Below are positions 35,001-46,179 of a stretch of DNA of 64,000 nucleotides, piece after piece (the first letter of the stretch is position 1; each line of letters starts with the position of its first letter). The stretch lies in contig CM055109.1 of assembly GCA_029204225.1 (NCBI GenBank), positions 48,168,597-48,232,596 of the forward strand. The letters run 5' to 3'. The notes beneath the pieces were generated by a model. The model worked only from the letters and a program-made list of their open reading frames with translations. It was not told the origin of the DNA and made no database searches. Position numbers and translations under genes: made by a program. The stretch comes from Diphasiastrum complanatum (lineage: Eukaryota; Streptophyta; Lycopodiopsida; Lycopodiales; Lycopodiaceae).

Positions 35001-36326
35001 ACTTTGAGGTCCTGACAGACCATGAGAGTCTCAGATACCTTTGCAATCAACCTGAGCTTAGAGGTCGGAAAGCTCGTTGGGCAGAGTTGATGCAAGAGTT
35101 TGACATGTCTATCAGATATAGACGTGGAAAATTCAATACAGTAGCAGATGCCCTTAGCAGAATGCCTATGATAAACGAACTGAGTTTTACTCAGATTCGT
35201 AATGAGTTACTCGAGTCCTTGAGAGGGAAATGCCAGCATGATGCATTCTTCTCTACTATCTGGAACTCAGTCCAGAGCAGACAGTTACAGACTCCAGAAC
35301 CAGTTCCCGGGGCTGGTGCCAGTTCATCCAAGAATACGGCAGCTTCCGTTGAGGATGAAGATGAGTCCGAGTATACGTCGTCAGATGATGTTGAGGATTC
35401 TGAGCCTGTATTACCCAAGCAAACCCCAGTGTTGAGGGTCAGTTGACTCAAGGATTCAAATGGAAACAGTATTCCATTCAGGATGAGTACTTGCTCTATA
35501 GAGATAGAGTATGTGTCCCCAATTGAGAGGATTATAGGCAGCAGGTCCTATATGAATGTCATGACAATCCTAGCGCGGGACACCCAGGCATACAGAAGAC
35601 CTATGAGCTTCTTCGTAGGCAATTTTTCTGGCCCAGTATGAAAAAGGACGTCCAACAGTATGTAACCAGTTGCCAGAAATGTCAAGTAAATAAAGCAGAG
35701 CGTTTAAAGGCAGGAGTGTTGTTGCATCCCTTAGAAATACCAGCTGGTAAATGGGAGAGTATCTCCATGGATTTTATAGTAGGCCTGCCTAAAACCCAAA
35801 AGGGTAATGACGCTATACGGGTCACAGTTGACCGTCTGACCAAAATGGCTCATTTTATTCCGACCAAAACAACCGTTAGAGCTCTAGAGTTAGCGAGGTT
35901 GTTTGTAGACGGGCTATTTAAATTGTACGGTCTACCTTCCGGCATAGTCAGTGACCGGGACAGTAAGTTTACTGGAAATTTTTGGAGGGCAGTATTCCAT
36001 CATCTCCATGCTAAACTTAATATGAGTACCACCGACCATCCACAGACGGACGGTCAAACGGAAAGGGTAAATCAAGTGCTGGAGGATATGCTTCATGCAT
36101 ACGTCAGCAAGAAGCAGACTAATTGGGAGGAGTATCTCTCGATATTAGAGTTTGCTTACAACAGTACCAAACATTCAGCTACGGGATACAGCCCATTTAT
36201 GCTGATGTACGGTTTTCAGCCACGCTCACCCACAACTGTAGGGTTTAAACAAGAAAAAGTTGAAGCAGCCAGAAACTTTTTAGAGGACCTAAACCAGATG
36301 ATAGAACATGCTAAGCGTAGCATTAG
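32040..36326 (+). pseudogene. E1 gag-pol (N-terminal 90 percent), disabled
   Basis: It starts at ATG 32040 and has the same domain order as E2. Compared with E2 it has a one-base loss near 32070, stops at about 32330, 32498, 32942, 33531 and 35524, and a frame break near 35430. Most stops are CAG or CAA turned to TAG or TAA. The long frame 33536-35446 still covers RT ([10 protein letters not shown] active site), RNase H ([13 protein letters not shown]) and the connecting region. The frame at 35638-36326 covers the integrase zinc finger tail and core ([25 protein letters not shown]). Reading stops where E2 is inserted after SKR-SI. Confidence 0.93.
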
Positions 36327-36684
36327 TGTAATAGATCCTAACACCACAGTAGGGCAAACACTAATTGATCCACCCAACCTTGCCTACTCCCTGATATAGA
36401 GTAAGCCCCTCCTAGCCCAGTGTGAGGACTGGTAGCATGCTACTGCCAAGTGTCGGCCACGTGGCACTGACGTGGCCGACTGCACGTCGGGACCCAACTG
36501 GGGGCCCTATCCTGCTGACAGGGTCCCTAGGCTGTGTTAGGCCCGCCATGGCTATGGACCGTGCTGGGGCACACTACTCACACTGTCTTGCCCTGTTGGT
36601 CATGTACGCTGGACACGACCCTGACTGTGGTATCTGACCTATCTGTGTTCTCTAGGGTTCGACACTGGTTACGAGCTCGTAACA
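36327..36684 (-). repeat. 3' LTR of E2
   Basis: Plus strand begins TGTAATAGATCC and ends CTCGTAACA. It is bounded by ATTAG on the left and the polypurine tract (revcomp of ctccctcccccttaa) on the right. Confidence 0.96.
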
Positions 36685-36695
36685 CTCCCTCCCCC

Positions 36696-39600
36696 TTAAG
36701 AACCGTCTTGGTCCTCTAAGACAAAGTCTGGAAAAATCTTGCGAAGGACGCTGCCTCTTTCCCAAGTGGCATTCTCAACAGGCTGATCATTCCACCTAAC
36801 CAGATATTCTCGGTATAGAGTATGACGAGTCTGCGTCTCTCTACTATCAAGAATTTCCTCTGGTTCATGTGGAGGTTGTTGAGGATCCAATGGGAGAACT
36901 AGAACACTGTCCCCTACCAGATTATCTGATCTGGTTAAGGCTTTTCGTAACTGACTTACATGAAAAACTGGAAAAACCTTACTGCTGTGTGGGAGTTCTA
37001 GTTCATAGGTGACCTCGCCTAGTCTCCTACTGATGGTAAAGGGACCACAATACCTTGGAGACAACTTAGCACACACTCCTGATTTGAGGGTTTTAGAGTC
37101 AACTGGGACTCTCAAGTAGACTTTCTCACCAGTGGAGAACTGCACATCCCGTCTGTGTGGATCTACATAATGCCTGGCTCGATCCTGGGATTGTCTAATG
37201 CTACGCTTAGCATGTTCTATCATCTGGTTTAGGTCTTCTAAAAAGTTTCTGGCTGCTTCAACTTTTTCTTGTTTAAACCCTACAGCTGTGGGTGAGCGTG
37301 GCTGAAAACCGTACATCAGCATAAATGGGCTGTATCCCGTAGCTGAATGTTTGGTACTGTTGTAAGCAAACTCTAATATTGAGAGATACTCCTCCCAATT
37401 AGTCTGCCTCTTGCTGACGTATGCACGAAGCATATCCTCCAGCACTTGATTTACCCTTTCTGTTTGACCGTCCGTCTGTGGATGGTCAGTGGTACTCATA
37501 TTAAGTTTAGTATGGAGATGATGGAATACTGTCTTCCAAAAATTTCCAGTAAACTTACTGTCCCGGTCGCTGACTATGCCGGAAGGTAGACCGTACAATT
37601 TAAATAGCCCGTCTACAAACAACCTCGCTAACTCTGGAGCTCTAACGATTGTTTTGGTCGGAATAAAATGAGCCATTTTGGTCAGACGGTCAACTGTGAC
37701 CCATATAGCGTCATTACCCTTTTGGGTTTTAGGCAGGCCTACTATAAAATCCATGGAGATACTCTCCCATTTACCAGCTGGTATTTCTAAGGGATGCAAC
37801 AACCCTCCTGCCTTTAAACGCTCTGCTTTATTTACTTGACATTTCTGGCAACTGGTTACATACTGGTGGACGTCCTTTTTCATACTGGGCCAGAAAAATT
37901 GCCTACGAAGAAGCTCATAGGTCTTCTGTATGCCTGGGTGTCCCGCGCTAGGATTGTCATGACATTCATATAGGACCTGCTGCCTATAATCCTCTGAATT
38001 GGGGACACATACTCTATCTCTATAGAGCAAGTACTCATCCTGAATGGAATACTGTTTCCATTTGAATCCTTGAGTCAACTGACCCTCAACCACTGGGGTT
38101 TGCTTGGGTAATACAGGCTCAGAATCCTCAACGTCATCTGACGACGTATACTCGGACTCATCATCATCCTCAACGGAAGCTGCCGTATTCTTGGATGAAC
38201 TGGCACCAGCCCCGGGAACTGGTTCTGGAGTCTGTAACTGTCTGTTCTGGACTGAGTTCCAGATAATAGAGAAGAATGCATCATGCTGGCATTTCCCTCT
38301 CAAGGACTCGAGTAACTCATTACGAATCTGAGTAAAACTCAGCTCGTTTATCATAGGCATTCTGCTAAGGGCATCTGCTACTGTATTGAATTTTCCACGC
38401 CTATATCTGATAGACATGTCAAACTCTTGCATCAACTCTGCCCAACGAGCTTTCCGACCTCTAAGCTCAGGTTGATTGCAAAGGTATCTGAGACTCTCAT
38501 GGTCTGTCAGGACCTCAAAGTTGGCACCATACAAATAATGCCTCCAAGTCTTAAGGGCATGAACTATAGAAAAGAGTTCCTTTTCATAGGCACTGTACCT
38601 AGTCTGAGCTGGCTCGAGTTTTTTACTCTCGAACGCAACTGGTCGTCCACCCTGAGTTAGCACAGCGCCTACTGCAAAGTCGCTAGCATCTGTTTCGACC
38701 ACAAATGGCTGATTGGGGTCGACGACTTTTAAGACTGGTGCTGTAGCTAAGGCTGTTTTGAGAGCATCAAAGCTCTCCTGTTGTGCAGACTCCCAAATGA
38801 ACTCCTTTCCCTTCCCCTTAAGAAGATTTGTCATAGGGACTGCTATCTGAGCATATTCCTTGACAAATCGTCTGTAATATCCCGCGAGACCAAGAAAGAT
38901 TTGAAGTTCCAAAATATTCTGAGGTCTCAGCCAACTGAGTATGGCTTTAACCTTATTTGGGTCCATCTTAATCCCATTTGAAGAGATAATGTGACCCAAA
39001 TATGCTACTTCTTCAACGAAGAATTCACACTTGGATTGTTTAGCATAAAGCTTATGCTTTCTGAGCAGTCGAAACACCTTTCTGAGGTGTTTTAGATGCT
39101 CCTTCCTCGTTTTGCTGTAGACGAGGATGTCATCTAAAAATACGACCACAAACTTACCCAAGTATGGTCTGAGGACACTGTTCATCAAGGTCATAAAGGT
39201 AGCTGGAGCATTTGTGAGCCCAAATGGCATCACCTTAAACTCATAATGACCGTGACGAGTCCTAAAAGCTGTTTTCGAGACATCTTCCGATTTTATACGG
39301 ACTTGATGATATCCCGATCTAAGGTCTATTTTACTGAAAAACTTAGCCCCGTCGAGTTGATCAAACAACTCGTCTGCCCGAGGCATAGGGTATTTATTCT
39401 TAATTGTGACTTTATTGAGGGCTCTGTAATCTACGCAAAGACGCATAGACCCCTCTTTCTTTTTCACCAATAGGACTGGTGAGGCCCATGGTGAACTACT
39501 GGTCTGAATTTGGCCTTTCCCAAGATAGTCTGTTAACTGTCTAGTTATTTCTTCATCCTCTGTTCGGCTGACCCGATACGGAGGTTTAGAAACAGGTGCT

Positions 39601-41474
39601 GTACCTGGTACTAGGTTTATTACATGATCTACCTCTCTGCTAGGTGGTAAACCATGTGGCAAATCTTCAGGAAAAACATCTTTAAATTTAGACAATAAAG
39701 TTTCTAATTTACTGATTTTCTGCTGAATAGAACTGGAAATAGAAACTTCAGGAATAAACTGAAAGTCACATAAGAATACCTGATGGTCTTCGTCTCCGAT
39801 TAGCTGACAGAGCTCTGAACTGCAGACCATAGGGCTGTTGGGAACATCATGCTCCCCATGCAACTGGATCTCTCGGCCTTTATACTGAAAGCTGAGGGTG
39901 TTCTCCTGATAGTTTATGTGGAGGGAAGGTCCTAAACTGTAGAGCCAATCTCTCCCGAGAACAATGTCTGTTCGATCCAGGTGCATTATCTGAAAGTTTA
40001 TTTGATCTTGGTACCCCTGAATACCAAGATTTAACTTACTTACCATAGTTTCCCATATTTTTTTATCTTCACCCTTAGCTAATGAAACTATGTACCTATG
40101 CTGACTAGGTACTTCTGGTAGTTTAAGCTTTTTAACCAGGGTGTGGTTGATGAAATTATGGGTTGCCCCATCATCAACCATGACTCTTACTGACTGGTTA
40201 CCAACTTTCCCATGCATACGTACTAGGTCATGCGGCCCAAAGCTGAAGGGTCTCGCTAGCATTGCAGAGGTCAGCTGGCAACAGTGTTCATGATCTTCAT
40301 GATACACTTTGATCTCGGAAGCTGCCGAGTCACTGGGGAAACATACAGTCTGAACAAGATGAACTTGTTTTTTATCTTTTTTAGTGAAAGGCCCCTTGGG
40401 ACACTGTCTGACTGTGTGTCCCTTGCCCATACACACAAAGCACAAACGTTCTTGTTTGGCTTTCTCAAAATCATCTGGTTTTAAGGGCTGTATGTGTGAA
40501 GGGCGTTTCTGAGGAGCTTCACCTTTAAATTTATCTTCTTTCTTTCTTTTTAAAAATTTCTTTTTAAATTGAAAGTCTTTCTGAGGAAGCTGCTCAGAAA
40601 GTGGTTGCTGTCTCGCTCTCTTCCTACCCACTAAATCATCATAGATTTGAGCATATCTGAGAGCTTGCTCAAGGGTAGTAGGCGAGTTTCTCTGGACCTC
40701 TACTTTATATTCATCTTTGAGGCCACGAACAAATCCCCTGATTTTTTGATAGTCATCCATATTTTTAATCTTTAAAATTGCCTCTCGATACTGCGAGATA
40801 TATTGGATGAGGGACTTGTCCATTACTGTTCTTTCCCAGGCTTCCCAGGCTCTATCAAGTTCATTCTCTGGTAGAAATTCTCTTAGGAAAGCTTCTTCAA
40901 AAGCTTTCCATGACCGGGGAGTCTGCCCAGTCTCCTGGAGATTTAACCACCACTTATAGGCCATAGGCCCTAAAGAAAGACTGGCCTCAATTGCTTGCAA
41001 ATGGTCAGGGGTCTGTTTAAGAGCATGAATGTTCTTCCATTTGCTGAGGAAGGTTTGTAGAATATCTGCATTTCTATCCTTCTCTTCCCCATTAAAAGTA
41101 GGAGGCTTTAAATCTTTAAAAACACTGGGGTGAGACCGTAAAGTCTCACCCGAAACTGATGGAAGTGGAGAAGGGGATAACTGAGAAGTGGAGGGAAGGC
41201 TTCCTTTCGCGGAGCTCAAAATCAAGATTTTGAGTTCAGCGAACGAGTCGTCCACACTGGACTTGAAATTGGCTAATGCCAGCTTCAGTTCATCCACTTC
41301 TGTTACCAATTGGAGGAACTGCTCCTTGGTAACCAGTTCGTCGAGTTCTTCGGCGAACTGTTCCTGTTCTTCTACTTCCATGGGTTCCTTCCCTTTTCTG
41401 TAAGCCAAGGCTTCTGTTTCAAGTTCGTCGAAGCCTCTCTCCTGGGGTTGATCAGGTCCCTGAGGAGTGGTCAT
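36696..41474 (-). CDS. E2 gag-pol polyprotein, 1592 residues, single frame
   Basis: It encodes capsid, protease, reverse transcriptase, RNase H and integrase with a chromodomain, for replication through an RNA intermediate in cytoplasmic particles and integration in the nucleus. Visible: acidic N-terminus and coiled-coil region (about 33-90), retrotransposon gag (about 125-285), zinc knuckle C345-C348-H353-C358, aspartic protease site [11 protein letters not shown] (431-441; Asp in the usual Ser/Thr position), RT about 620-800 with FLDD at 779-782, RNase H with [13 protein letters not shown], integrase zinc finger ([10 protein letters not shown]) and core ([32 protein letters not shown]), then chromodomain near the end ([19 protein letters not shown]). 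No stop or frame break was found. Gag and pol share one frame, as in many chromoviruses. ATG at 41472-41474 follows the leader. Confidence 0.97.
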   Translation of the reverse strand: MTTPQGPDQPQERGFDELETEALAYRKGKEPMEVEEQEQFAEELDELVTKEQFLQLVTEVDELKLALANFKSSVDDSFAELKILILSSAKGSLPSTSQLSPSPLPSVSGETLRSHPSVFKDLKPPTFNGEEKDRNADILQTFLSKWKNIHALKQTPDHLQAIEASLSLGPMAYKWWLNLQETGQTPRSWKAFEEAFLREFLPENELDRAWEAWERTVMDKSLIQYISQYREAILKIKNMDDYQKIRGFVRGLKDEYKVEVQRNSPTTLEQALRYAQIYDDLVGRKRARQQPLSEQLPQKDFQFKKKFLKRKKEDKFKGEAPQKRPSHIQPLKPDDFEKAKQERLCFVCMGKGHTVRQCPKGPFTKKDKKQVHLVQTVCFPSDSAASEIKVYHEDHEHCCQLTSAMLARPFSFGPHDLVRMHGKVGNQSVRVMVDDGATHNFINHTLVKKLKLPEVPSQHRYIVSLAKGEDKKIWETMVSKLNLGIQGYQDQINFQIMHLDRTDIVLGRDWLYSLGPSLHINYQENTLSFQYKGREIQLHGEHDVPNSPMVCSSELCQLIGDEDHQVFLCDFQFIPEVSISSSIQQKISKLETLLSKFKDVFPEDLPHGLPPSREVDHVINLVPGTAPVSKPPYRVSRTEDEEITRQLTDYLGKGQIQTSSSPWASPVLLVKKKEGSMRLCVDYRALNKVTIKNKYPMPRADELFDQLDGAKFFSKIDLRSGYHQVRIKSEDVSKTAFRTRHGHYEFKVMPFGLTNAPATFMTLMNSVLRPYLGKFVVVFLDDILVYSKTRKEHLKHLRKVFRLLRKHKLYAKQSKCEFFVEEVAYLGHIISSNGIKMDPNKVKAILSWLRPQNILELQIFLGLAGYYRRFVKEYAQIAVPMTNLLKGKGKEFIWESAQQESFDALKTALATAPVLKVVDPNQPFVVETDASDFAVGAVLTQGGRPVAFESKKLEPAQTRYSAYEKELFSIVHALKTWRHYLYGANFEVLTDHESLRYLCNQPELRGRKARWAELMQEFDMSIRYRRGKFNTVADALSRMPMINELSFTQIRNELLESLRGKCQHDAFFSIIWNSVQNRQLQTPEPVPGAGASSSKNTAASVEDDDESEYTSSDDVEDSEPVLPKQTPVVEGQLTQGFKWKQYSIQDEYLLYRDRVCVPNSEDYRQQVLYECHDNPSAGHPGIQKTYELLRRQFFWPSMKKDVHQYVTSCQKCQVNKAERLKAGGLLHPLEIPAGKWESISMDFIVGLPKTQKGNDAIWVTVDRLTKMAHFIPTKTIVRAPELARLFVDGLFKLYGLPSGIVSDRDSKFTGNFWKTVFHHLHTKLNMSTTDHPQTDGQTERVNQVLEDMLRAYVSKRQTNWEEYLSILEFAYNSTKHSATGYSPFMLMYGFQPRSPTAVGFKQEKVEAARNFLEDLNQMIEHAKRSIRQSQDRARHYVDPHRRDVQFSTGEKVYLRVPVDSKTLKSGVCAKLSPRYCGPFTISRRLGEVTYELELPHSSKVFPVFHVSQLRKALTRSDNLVGDSVLVLPLDPQQPPHEPEEILDSRETQTRHTLYREYLVRWNDQPVENATWERGSVLRKIFPDFVLEDQDGS

Positions 41475-42344
41475 CTTCGAAACTGAAAGAGAGCTACCTT
41501 AACTTCTGAAGGAAAAAAGTCTAAAAGACTAATTTACAATTGTACAAGGGAAAGGAAAGATGACTTAGCTGTTTCTGAGGACTGTACTTCCAAAGAGATT
41601 ATGAAGAGGAACCCTTTCAGCTCTTTTCCCCAAGATTTCAGACCTGCTGTCCCGGAAAATGCCAGTTTGAAGCTTCAAAACGGTGCCAAATTTCCCGGTT
41701 CTTGAGTTGAGTAGCTGACTGATCTGATTTGAGGTGTGGGGCTCCAACAAACCGAGTAAAAACCGGAAGTTTACAAAAAGAAATCCGGAATTTTTGAAGT
41801 CCCTGCCCTCGCTGGTTGGTCAGCAACCTGTCTGGCCCGATTTGTCCAATTTACAGCTCTGAAATCACCTTGATTCTCTGATTTACTCTCAGCCTGTAGG
41901 TCGCTGGTCTGTAGCAAGCAAGTCTGAAACTCAGACTCCTGAAAAACAGGGTTAAATTCTGAGATTTCTACCCTACTGTCCAGCGCTGGCCCTGCTACAA
42001 TATTTCAGATCAGAACTCCTTCTAATCTACTCAGAACTTCATACGAAACTCAGATTTGAGGGCTGACTATACAGCGATGGACCTGCTCTTCCCTTCCTCT
42101 TAAATTTCCGCTCAGATCATAGTGATCTACACTCGAAAATCAGAGAGGGAAACTGATTTTTCAGCGCTGAAGCTATTGTAAAAGATATGCTTCCAAACTA
42201 CTGAGAAATCCAGCAAATTGGAGGATTAGAAAGCTGATCCTACAGCGATTTTCCTCCTCTATTCTTTTCTGAGAATCTCCCAGATCTTTCCTATCTTCTG
42301 ATAGCTTTCTCTACTGTTGCTCCTGAACTCCCTAGGATGGAGAT
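41475..42344 (-). other. E2 untranslated leader
   Basis: This 870-bp leader is related to that of E1, though less similar than the coding region, with no sizeable frame. It joins primer site and gag ATG. Confidence 0.8.
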
Positions 42345-42357
42345 GGCTCTGATACCA
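42345..42357 (-). other. Primer-binding site of E2
   Basis: ggctctgatacca on the plus strand is the reverse complement of TGGTATCAGAGCC. It is one base inside the 5' LTR. Confidence 0.93.
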
Positions 42358-42358
42358 G

Positions 42359-42716
42359 TGTAATAGATCCTAACACCACAGTAGGGCAAACACTAATTGA
42401 TCCACCCAACCTTGCCTACTCCCTGATATAGAGTAAGCCCCTCCTAGCCCAGTGTGAGGACTGGTAGCATGCTACTGCCAAGTGTCGGCCACGTGGCACT
42501 GACGTGGCCGACTGCACGTCGGGACCCAACTGGGGGCCCTATCCTGCTGACAGGGTCCCTAGGCTGTGTTAGGCCCGCCATGGCTATGGACCGTGCTGGG
42601 GCACACTACTCACACTGTCTTGCCCTGTTGGTCATGTACGCTGGACACGACCCTGACTGTGGTATCTGACCTATCTGTGTTCTCTAGGGTTCGGCACTGG
42701 TTACGAGCTCGTAACA
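42359..42716 (-). repeat. 5' LTR of E2
   Basis: Same ends as the 3' LTR and nearly identical. The promoter-like segment reads ctctatatcaggg on the minus strand, one base different from the TATA box of the E1 5' LTR. The 16-bp palindrome GTTACGAGCTCGTAAC is at its outer (U3) end. Confidence 0.96.
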
Positions 42717-43220
42717 ATTAGACAGTCCCAGGATCGAGCCAGGCATTATGTAGATCCACACAGACGGGATGTGCAGTTCTCCACTGGTGAAAAAGTCTAC
42801 TTGAGAATCCCAGTTGACTCTAAAACCCTCAAATCAGGAGTGTGTGCTAAGTTGTCTCCAAGGTATTGTGGTCCCTTTACCATCAGTAGGAGACTAGGCG
42901 AGGTCACCTATGAACTAGAACTCCCACACAGCAGTAAGGTTTTTCCAGTCTTTCATGTAAGTCAGTTACGAAAAGCCTTAACCAGATCAGACAATCTGGT
43001 AAGGGACAGTGTTCTAGTTCTCCCATTGGATCCTCAACAACCTCCACATGAACCAGAGGAGATTATTGATAGTAGAGAGACGCAAACTCGTCATACTCTA
43101 TACCGAGAATATCTAGTTAAGTGGAATGATCAGCCTGTTGAGAATGCCACTTGGGAAAGAGGCAGCGTCCTTCGCAAGATTTTTCCAGACTTTGTCTTAG
43201 AGGACCAAGACGGTTCTTAA
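42717..43220 (+). pseudogene. E1 gag-pol C-terminus and chromodomain
   Basis: Continues the interrupted integrase: [17 protein letters not shown], the LSPRYCGPF block, [13 protein letters not shown], and a chromodomain-like end [19 protein letters not shown]. It stops just before the polypurine tract (taagggggagggag) and 3' LTR. Confidence 0.93.
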
Positions 43221-43231
43221 GGGGGAGGGAG

Positions 43232-43589
43232 TGTTACGAGCTCGTAACCAGTGCCGAACCCTAGAGAACACAGATAGGTCAGATACGACAGTCAGGGTCG
43301 TGTCCAGTGTACATGACCAACAGGGCAAGACAGTGTGAGTAGTGTGCCCCAGCACGGTCCATAGCCATGGCGGGCCTAACACAGCCTAGGGACCCTGTCA
43401 GCAGGATAGGGCTCCCAGTTGGGTCCCGACGTGCAGTCGGCCACGTCAGTGCCACGTGGCCGACACTTGGCAGTAGCATGCTACCAGTCCTCACACTGGG
43501 CTAGGAGGGGCTTACTCTATATCAGGGAGTAGGGAAGGTTGGGTGGATCAGTTAGTGTTTGCCCTACTGTGGAGTTAGGATCTATTACA
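43232..43589 (+). repeat. 3' LTR of E1
   Basis: Same start and end as the 5' LTR, with about five differences, including the TATA position (ctatatcag). Confidence 0.95.
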
Positions 43590-44716
43590 AGGAGGCACCT
43601 GATGACTTTCATTGCACAGATTGGGAGGCCATGCAGGGTCTACAGGGTGCACATGATGAGGCACGGGATGAGGCTTGGGTTGATTTAGGGGTTGGTGCAC
43701 AGGATGATTCAGAGGGTGGTGCACAGGATGATTTAGAGGCTGGTGCACAGGATGATTCCCAGAGCCCAGAGCATTTGTATTCGGATGCCCAGCTGGCCGA
43801 CTTGGTTGCCACATTGGATTCAGAGGCCCAGCAGATGCCGAGTGTCAGGGCGCCCCCATCATCTCTTGCCAACATGCCATACACAGAGTCCCAGCCAGAG
43901 CAGCCGCATGAGGTGCCTACAGTTCCTCCAGCTCCTCAGAGGGTGTATGTGCGTCGCACAGCTCCTCCAGTGCCACCGATGCCATTTAGGCCTGCAGTCC
44001 CTCCATCGCCGTCCACTTCTGCAGCACCAGGTCTCCATGGCAGGCCACCATCTGTGCCCATGTTTTCTCTTGCAGCGCCCACATCCACAATGGCTCCTCC
44101 AGTGGCAGCACCCACGTCACATCCTCCTCTTTTGGCAGCACCCAGGATGTACCAGTGCCAGCCACCACAGCGCCCCTTTCAGTACATATTGCCACTGTAC
44201 TCGCCTCCTGCACAGCCAGTTCCTCCACCTACAGCAGCCCCACGGGCACACACTCCACGAGCTCATCCTCCTCGCTCAGTTGCACAGGGAGTTCCCTCTT
44301 TTGCTTCCCTATCCCAGCCGGCCTTAGCTTGGGCCCAGCCTAGCCAGCCAGTTGATTTGCATGGGGGTGACGAGGCATTGACAGCTCCTCTTGTCCACAA
44401 GAGACCAGGAAGGCCCAAGGGTGCACCGAACAAGAAAGGCAAGGCACAGAAACTGCCAGGGAGGAGAGGACGACCACGCAGGGCTCCAGGTACAGGTAGA
44501 GGTGCAGTATCACAGCCAGTTGGAGCAGGTGTTGTTGGTTTGGCCTGCTTGGGGGCTGATGCGGAGGCTGATTGGGAGGATGAGGATGACGAGTCTTGCC
44601 CCTCGGATACACAGCCCATGCCAGTTCCAGACAGGCAGAGATATCGGCTGCGAGAGTCAGCTCGGGGCCCTGAGTTGTCTCCAGAGCATTCGTCTGAGTC
44701 AGAGCCAGAGCATTGA

Positions 44717-45240
44717 TTGTGGCTCTGTTGTTTTAGTTTCAGTAGTTTGTCTCTAGTAGACGGTCTACCATTGTACTCAGATGATTTTTCACATTTTATA
44801 CAGTGTTTGGCCTACAGTATTTGCTGCACATTGTGCATATGTCGCTCTGTACATGTGATGCTTTATTTTATGTCGAAGAATTCTATGTGTGTGTGTGAAT
44901 CCTATTTTCATTTAATTTTGTTTGAAGTGAATGCTAGCTTCACATATATGCACCTACATCATGAGCACAACAATCACCCCTACACCCCAAACGACATTTC
45001 ATAAACACATGTAATACATCTGCATTTAAAAAAAATTACAGACATTGCATCTTACATGACCGGGCTCGCGTTGCACAAAAAACTACTATGTATATATTCA
45101 ACCGTTGTATCAGGATAACATCACATATACTGTCATTTTTTTAAACAGCCATCTAGTTATTTGCTGCACCATAAACTGCCGAAAACTACATAGCAATAGT
45201 CTGCCACATACGGCTGGACCTCATCTATTCTAAACATCCC
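44717..45240. other. Intergenic zone between convergent hAT genes (copy C)
   Basis: This is about 520 bp of AT-rich DNA between the transposase stop and the ORF2 stop. It is also present in copies D and E with few changes. It presumably carries the two polyadenylation regions. No other gene is evident. Confidence 0.6.
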
Positions 45241-45606
45241 TCACTGATCCTCCACCGACTCCTCGCCCTCGTCTGGTGCATTGTTTTGTTGCTCTTGCTC
45301 TGCCTCCCGGTTAGCCCGAGCTGCCTCTTGGTTAGCCCGACGTCTGGCCGCCCTTTCCCTGACCATGATGAGCTGCCGTCGTGTGAAATTCGTTCCGATC
45401 TGCTCATCCAGATCCAGCTCGACAGCGGGGACAGGACCCACAGCGGGGGCGGGTGGCTCCGGTTCCGGATTTTTCTGTCGAGTTTGTCGCAACATCTCTC
45501 GGATATCTGCCTCTTGCTTCCGATGCCTCTCGTTGTGCTTTCGAATATCTTCCTCAAGCTTCCTCCTGGCTTCGCCCTCGGGCTTCGGTGGTATGCGCTC
45601 TGCCAT
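45241..45606 (-). CDS. hAT copy C accessory protein ORF2, 121 residues
   Basis: Function unknown. From ATG 45604-45606 the protein starts MAERIPPKPEGEARRKLEED and runs into a charged, heptad-like stretch (RHRKQEADIREMLRQTRQKN), a Pro-rich hinge (PEPEPPAPAV), a LDLDEQIG segment with FTRRQLIMVRERAARRRANQ, and an acidic end (NAPDEGEESVEDQ). The helical, Arg-rich parts could bind DNA or RNA, or mediate dimerisation. It lies convergent with the transposase and is conserved in copies B, C, D and E. The frame can be read 14 codons further upstream, but MAER is the first ATG and is shared by all copies. It could be a TNP1-like end-binding protein or a regulator of the transposase, by inference from other two-gene plant transposons. 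Confidence 0.75.
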   Translation of the reverse strand: MAERIPPKPEGEARRKLEEDIRKHNERHRKQEADIREMLRQTRQKNPEPEPPAPAVGPVPAVELDLDEQIGTNFTRRQLIMVRERAARRRANQEAARANREAEQEQQNNAPDEGEESVEDQ

Positions 45607-45760
45607 CTCGATCGACCTTCTCCTCACAGCACCCTGGTCCTTGAACACCCTCTCACAGCACCCTGGCTCTCAAACAGCCTGTCACCGGCTCTCGCTTGCT
45701 CTCTCACTAGCTCTCTCACAGCCTCTGAAAATGCCGACCACAATGGCATTGTGAGTGCCT

Positions 45761-45770
45761 ATTTATCCCC
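45761..45770 (-). promoter_or_regulatory. TATA-like box upstream of ORF2, copy C
   Basis: Minus strand GGGGATAAAT(AGGC), about 155 bp upstream of the ORF2 ATG, conserved in copies D (51932-51940) and E (53029-53037). Confidence 0.6.
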
Positions 45771-46179
45771 ACAGCCTGATCGGCCATGTGGATCCCCATC
45801 ATCCCTCCATGTGCCTCTGTACCTGCCCCCATGTGATGCTCCCCCCTGTGTTGGTCTCCCATTCGGCCCATGGTCTGCTCACTCACAATGCCCATGTGCC
45901 TCTGTACTCTGTACATGTGATGCTACCCCCCTGTGTTGGTCTCCCATTGGCCCCTCGGTCTGCTCACTCGCAGTGCCCATGTGCCACTGCAACAGTCCCC
46001 TGCATCATGTACTGTACCCTCTTTTTTTACACCCTAAACCCCCTTTTTTTACCTTTTTTTTGTCCTTTTTTTGGTAGTTAATATGCAAAAATTAAATATT
46101 AAAAATATTAAAAAATATAAAAATAATTAAAAATGGTACCGTCCTGGTACCGCGGATCCCATATATATATATATATATA

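Larger units (their letters stand above)
36327..42716 (-). mobile_element. Ty3/gypsy chromovirus E2, apparently intact, nested antisense in E1
   Basis: 358-bp LTRs at 36327-36684 and 42359-42716 are flanked by ATTAG (36322-36326 and 42717-42721), the sequence present once in the uninterrupted integrase. By eye the two LTRs differ at about one position (gttcgacactgg versus gttcggcactgg), so insertion is recent. It has primer site, leader, one uninterrupted gag-pol and polypurine tract. It belongs to the same family as E1 and is inserted in opposite orientation, so E1 and E2 form a long inverted repeat. Confidence 0.97.
30788..43589 (+). mobile_element. Ty3/gypsy chromovirus E1, nested in hAT copy C
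   Basis: 358-bp LTRs at 30788-31145 and 43232-43589 are flanked by the duplication AGGAG (30783-30787, 43590-43594). Excluding nested E2 the element is about 6.4 kb with gag-pol and chromodomain. By eye the two LTRs differ at about five positions. It has several nonsense codons and frame breaks and is split at 36326 by E2, so it cannot make a full polyprotein. Confidence 0.95.
27594..44716 (+). pseudogene. hAT copy C transposase, four exons, disabled
   Basis: Exons: 27594-29464, 29579-29924, 30017-30178, 30281-30787 continuing at 43595-44716. Domains match copy D: BED-like finger (CRYC...H), DUF659-like core with MSDGWTD, VVTDNATNC and TPCAAHGIDLL, the hAT dimerisation motif CERNWSTWALIH with RNRL in exon 3, then an acidic/Pro-rich tail. 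Lesions: codon 28 is TAG (27675-27677; CAG in copy D), a Cys in the APCGSM context is Tyr (possible zinc ligand), the exon-4 acceptor is AA in place of AG, and E1 splits exon 4. The 8-G run at 28826-28833 keeps the frame that copy D has lost. Confidence 0.9.
27222..46160 (+). mobile_element. hAT copy C: long two-gene element split by retrotransposon E1
   Basis: The left end tcataggtcccgcggtactg matches copy D at 46180 and is followed by GGTACC/CCGCGG palindromes. Transposase exons and antisense ORF2 follow in the copy D order. Excluding E1 (30788-43589 and one AGGAG duplication) the element is about 6.1 kb. Its right end stops at ggtaccgcggatccc (46160), lacking the last 85 or so bases seen in copy D, and is joined to copy D by (TA)n only. 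Confidence 0.9.

Noticed and set aside
33536-35446. Endogenous pararetrovirus (caulimovirid) origin of the RT frames
   Set aside because: The frames are flanked by LTRs with target duplications and are followed by integrase and chromodomain, which pararetroviruses lack.
36422-36719. Small frames within the 358-bp LTRs (71 and 61 codons, repeated in each LTR)
   Set aside because: They lie in U3/R/U5 regulatory DNA and are repeated only because the LTR is. No domain is present.
43743-44619. His/Pro/Leu-rich frames overlapping transposase exon 4 in other frames
   Set aside because: They are shadows of the repetitive Pro-rich sense frame and lack independent conservation.
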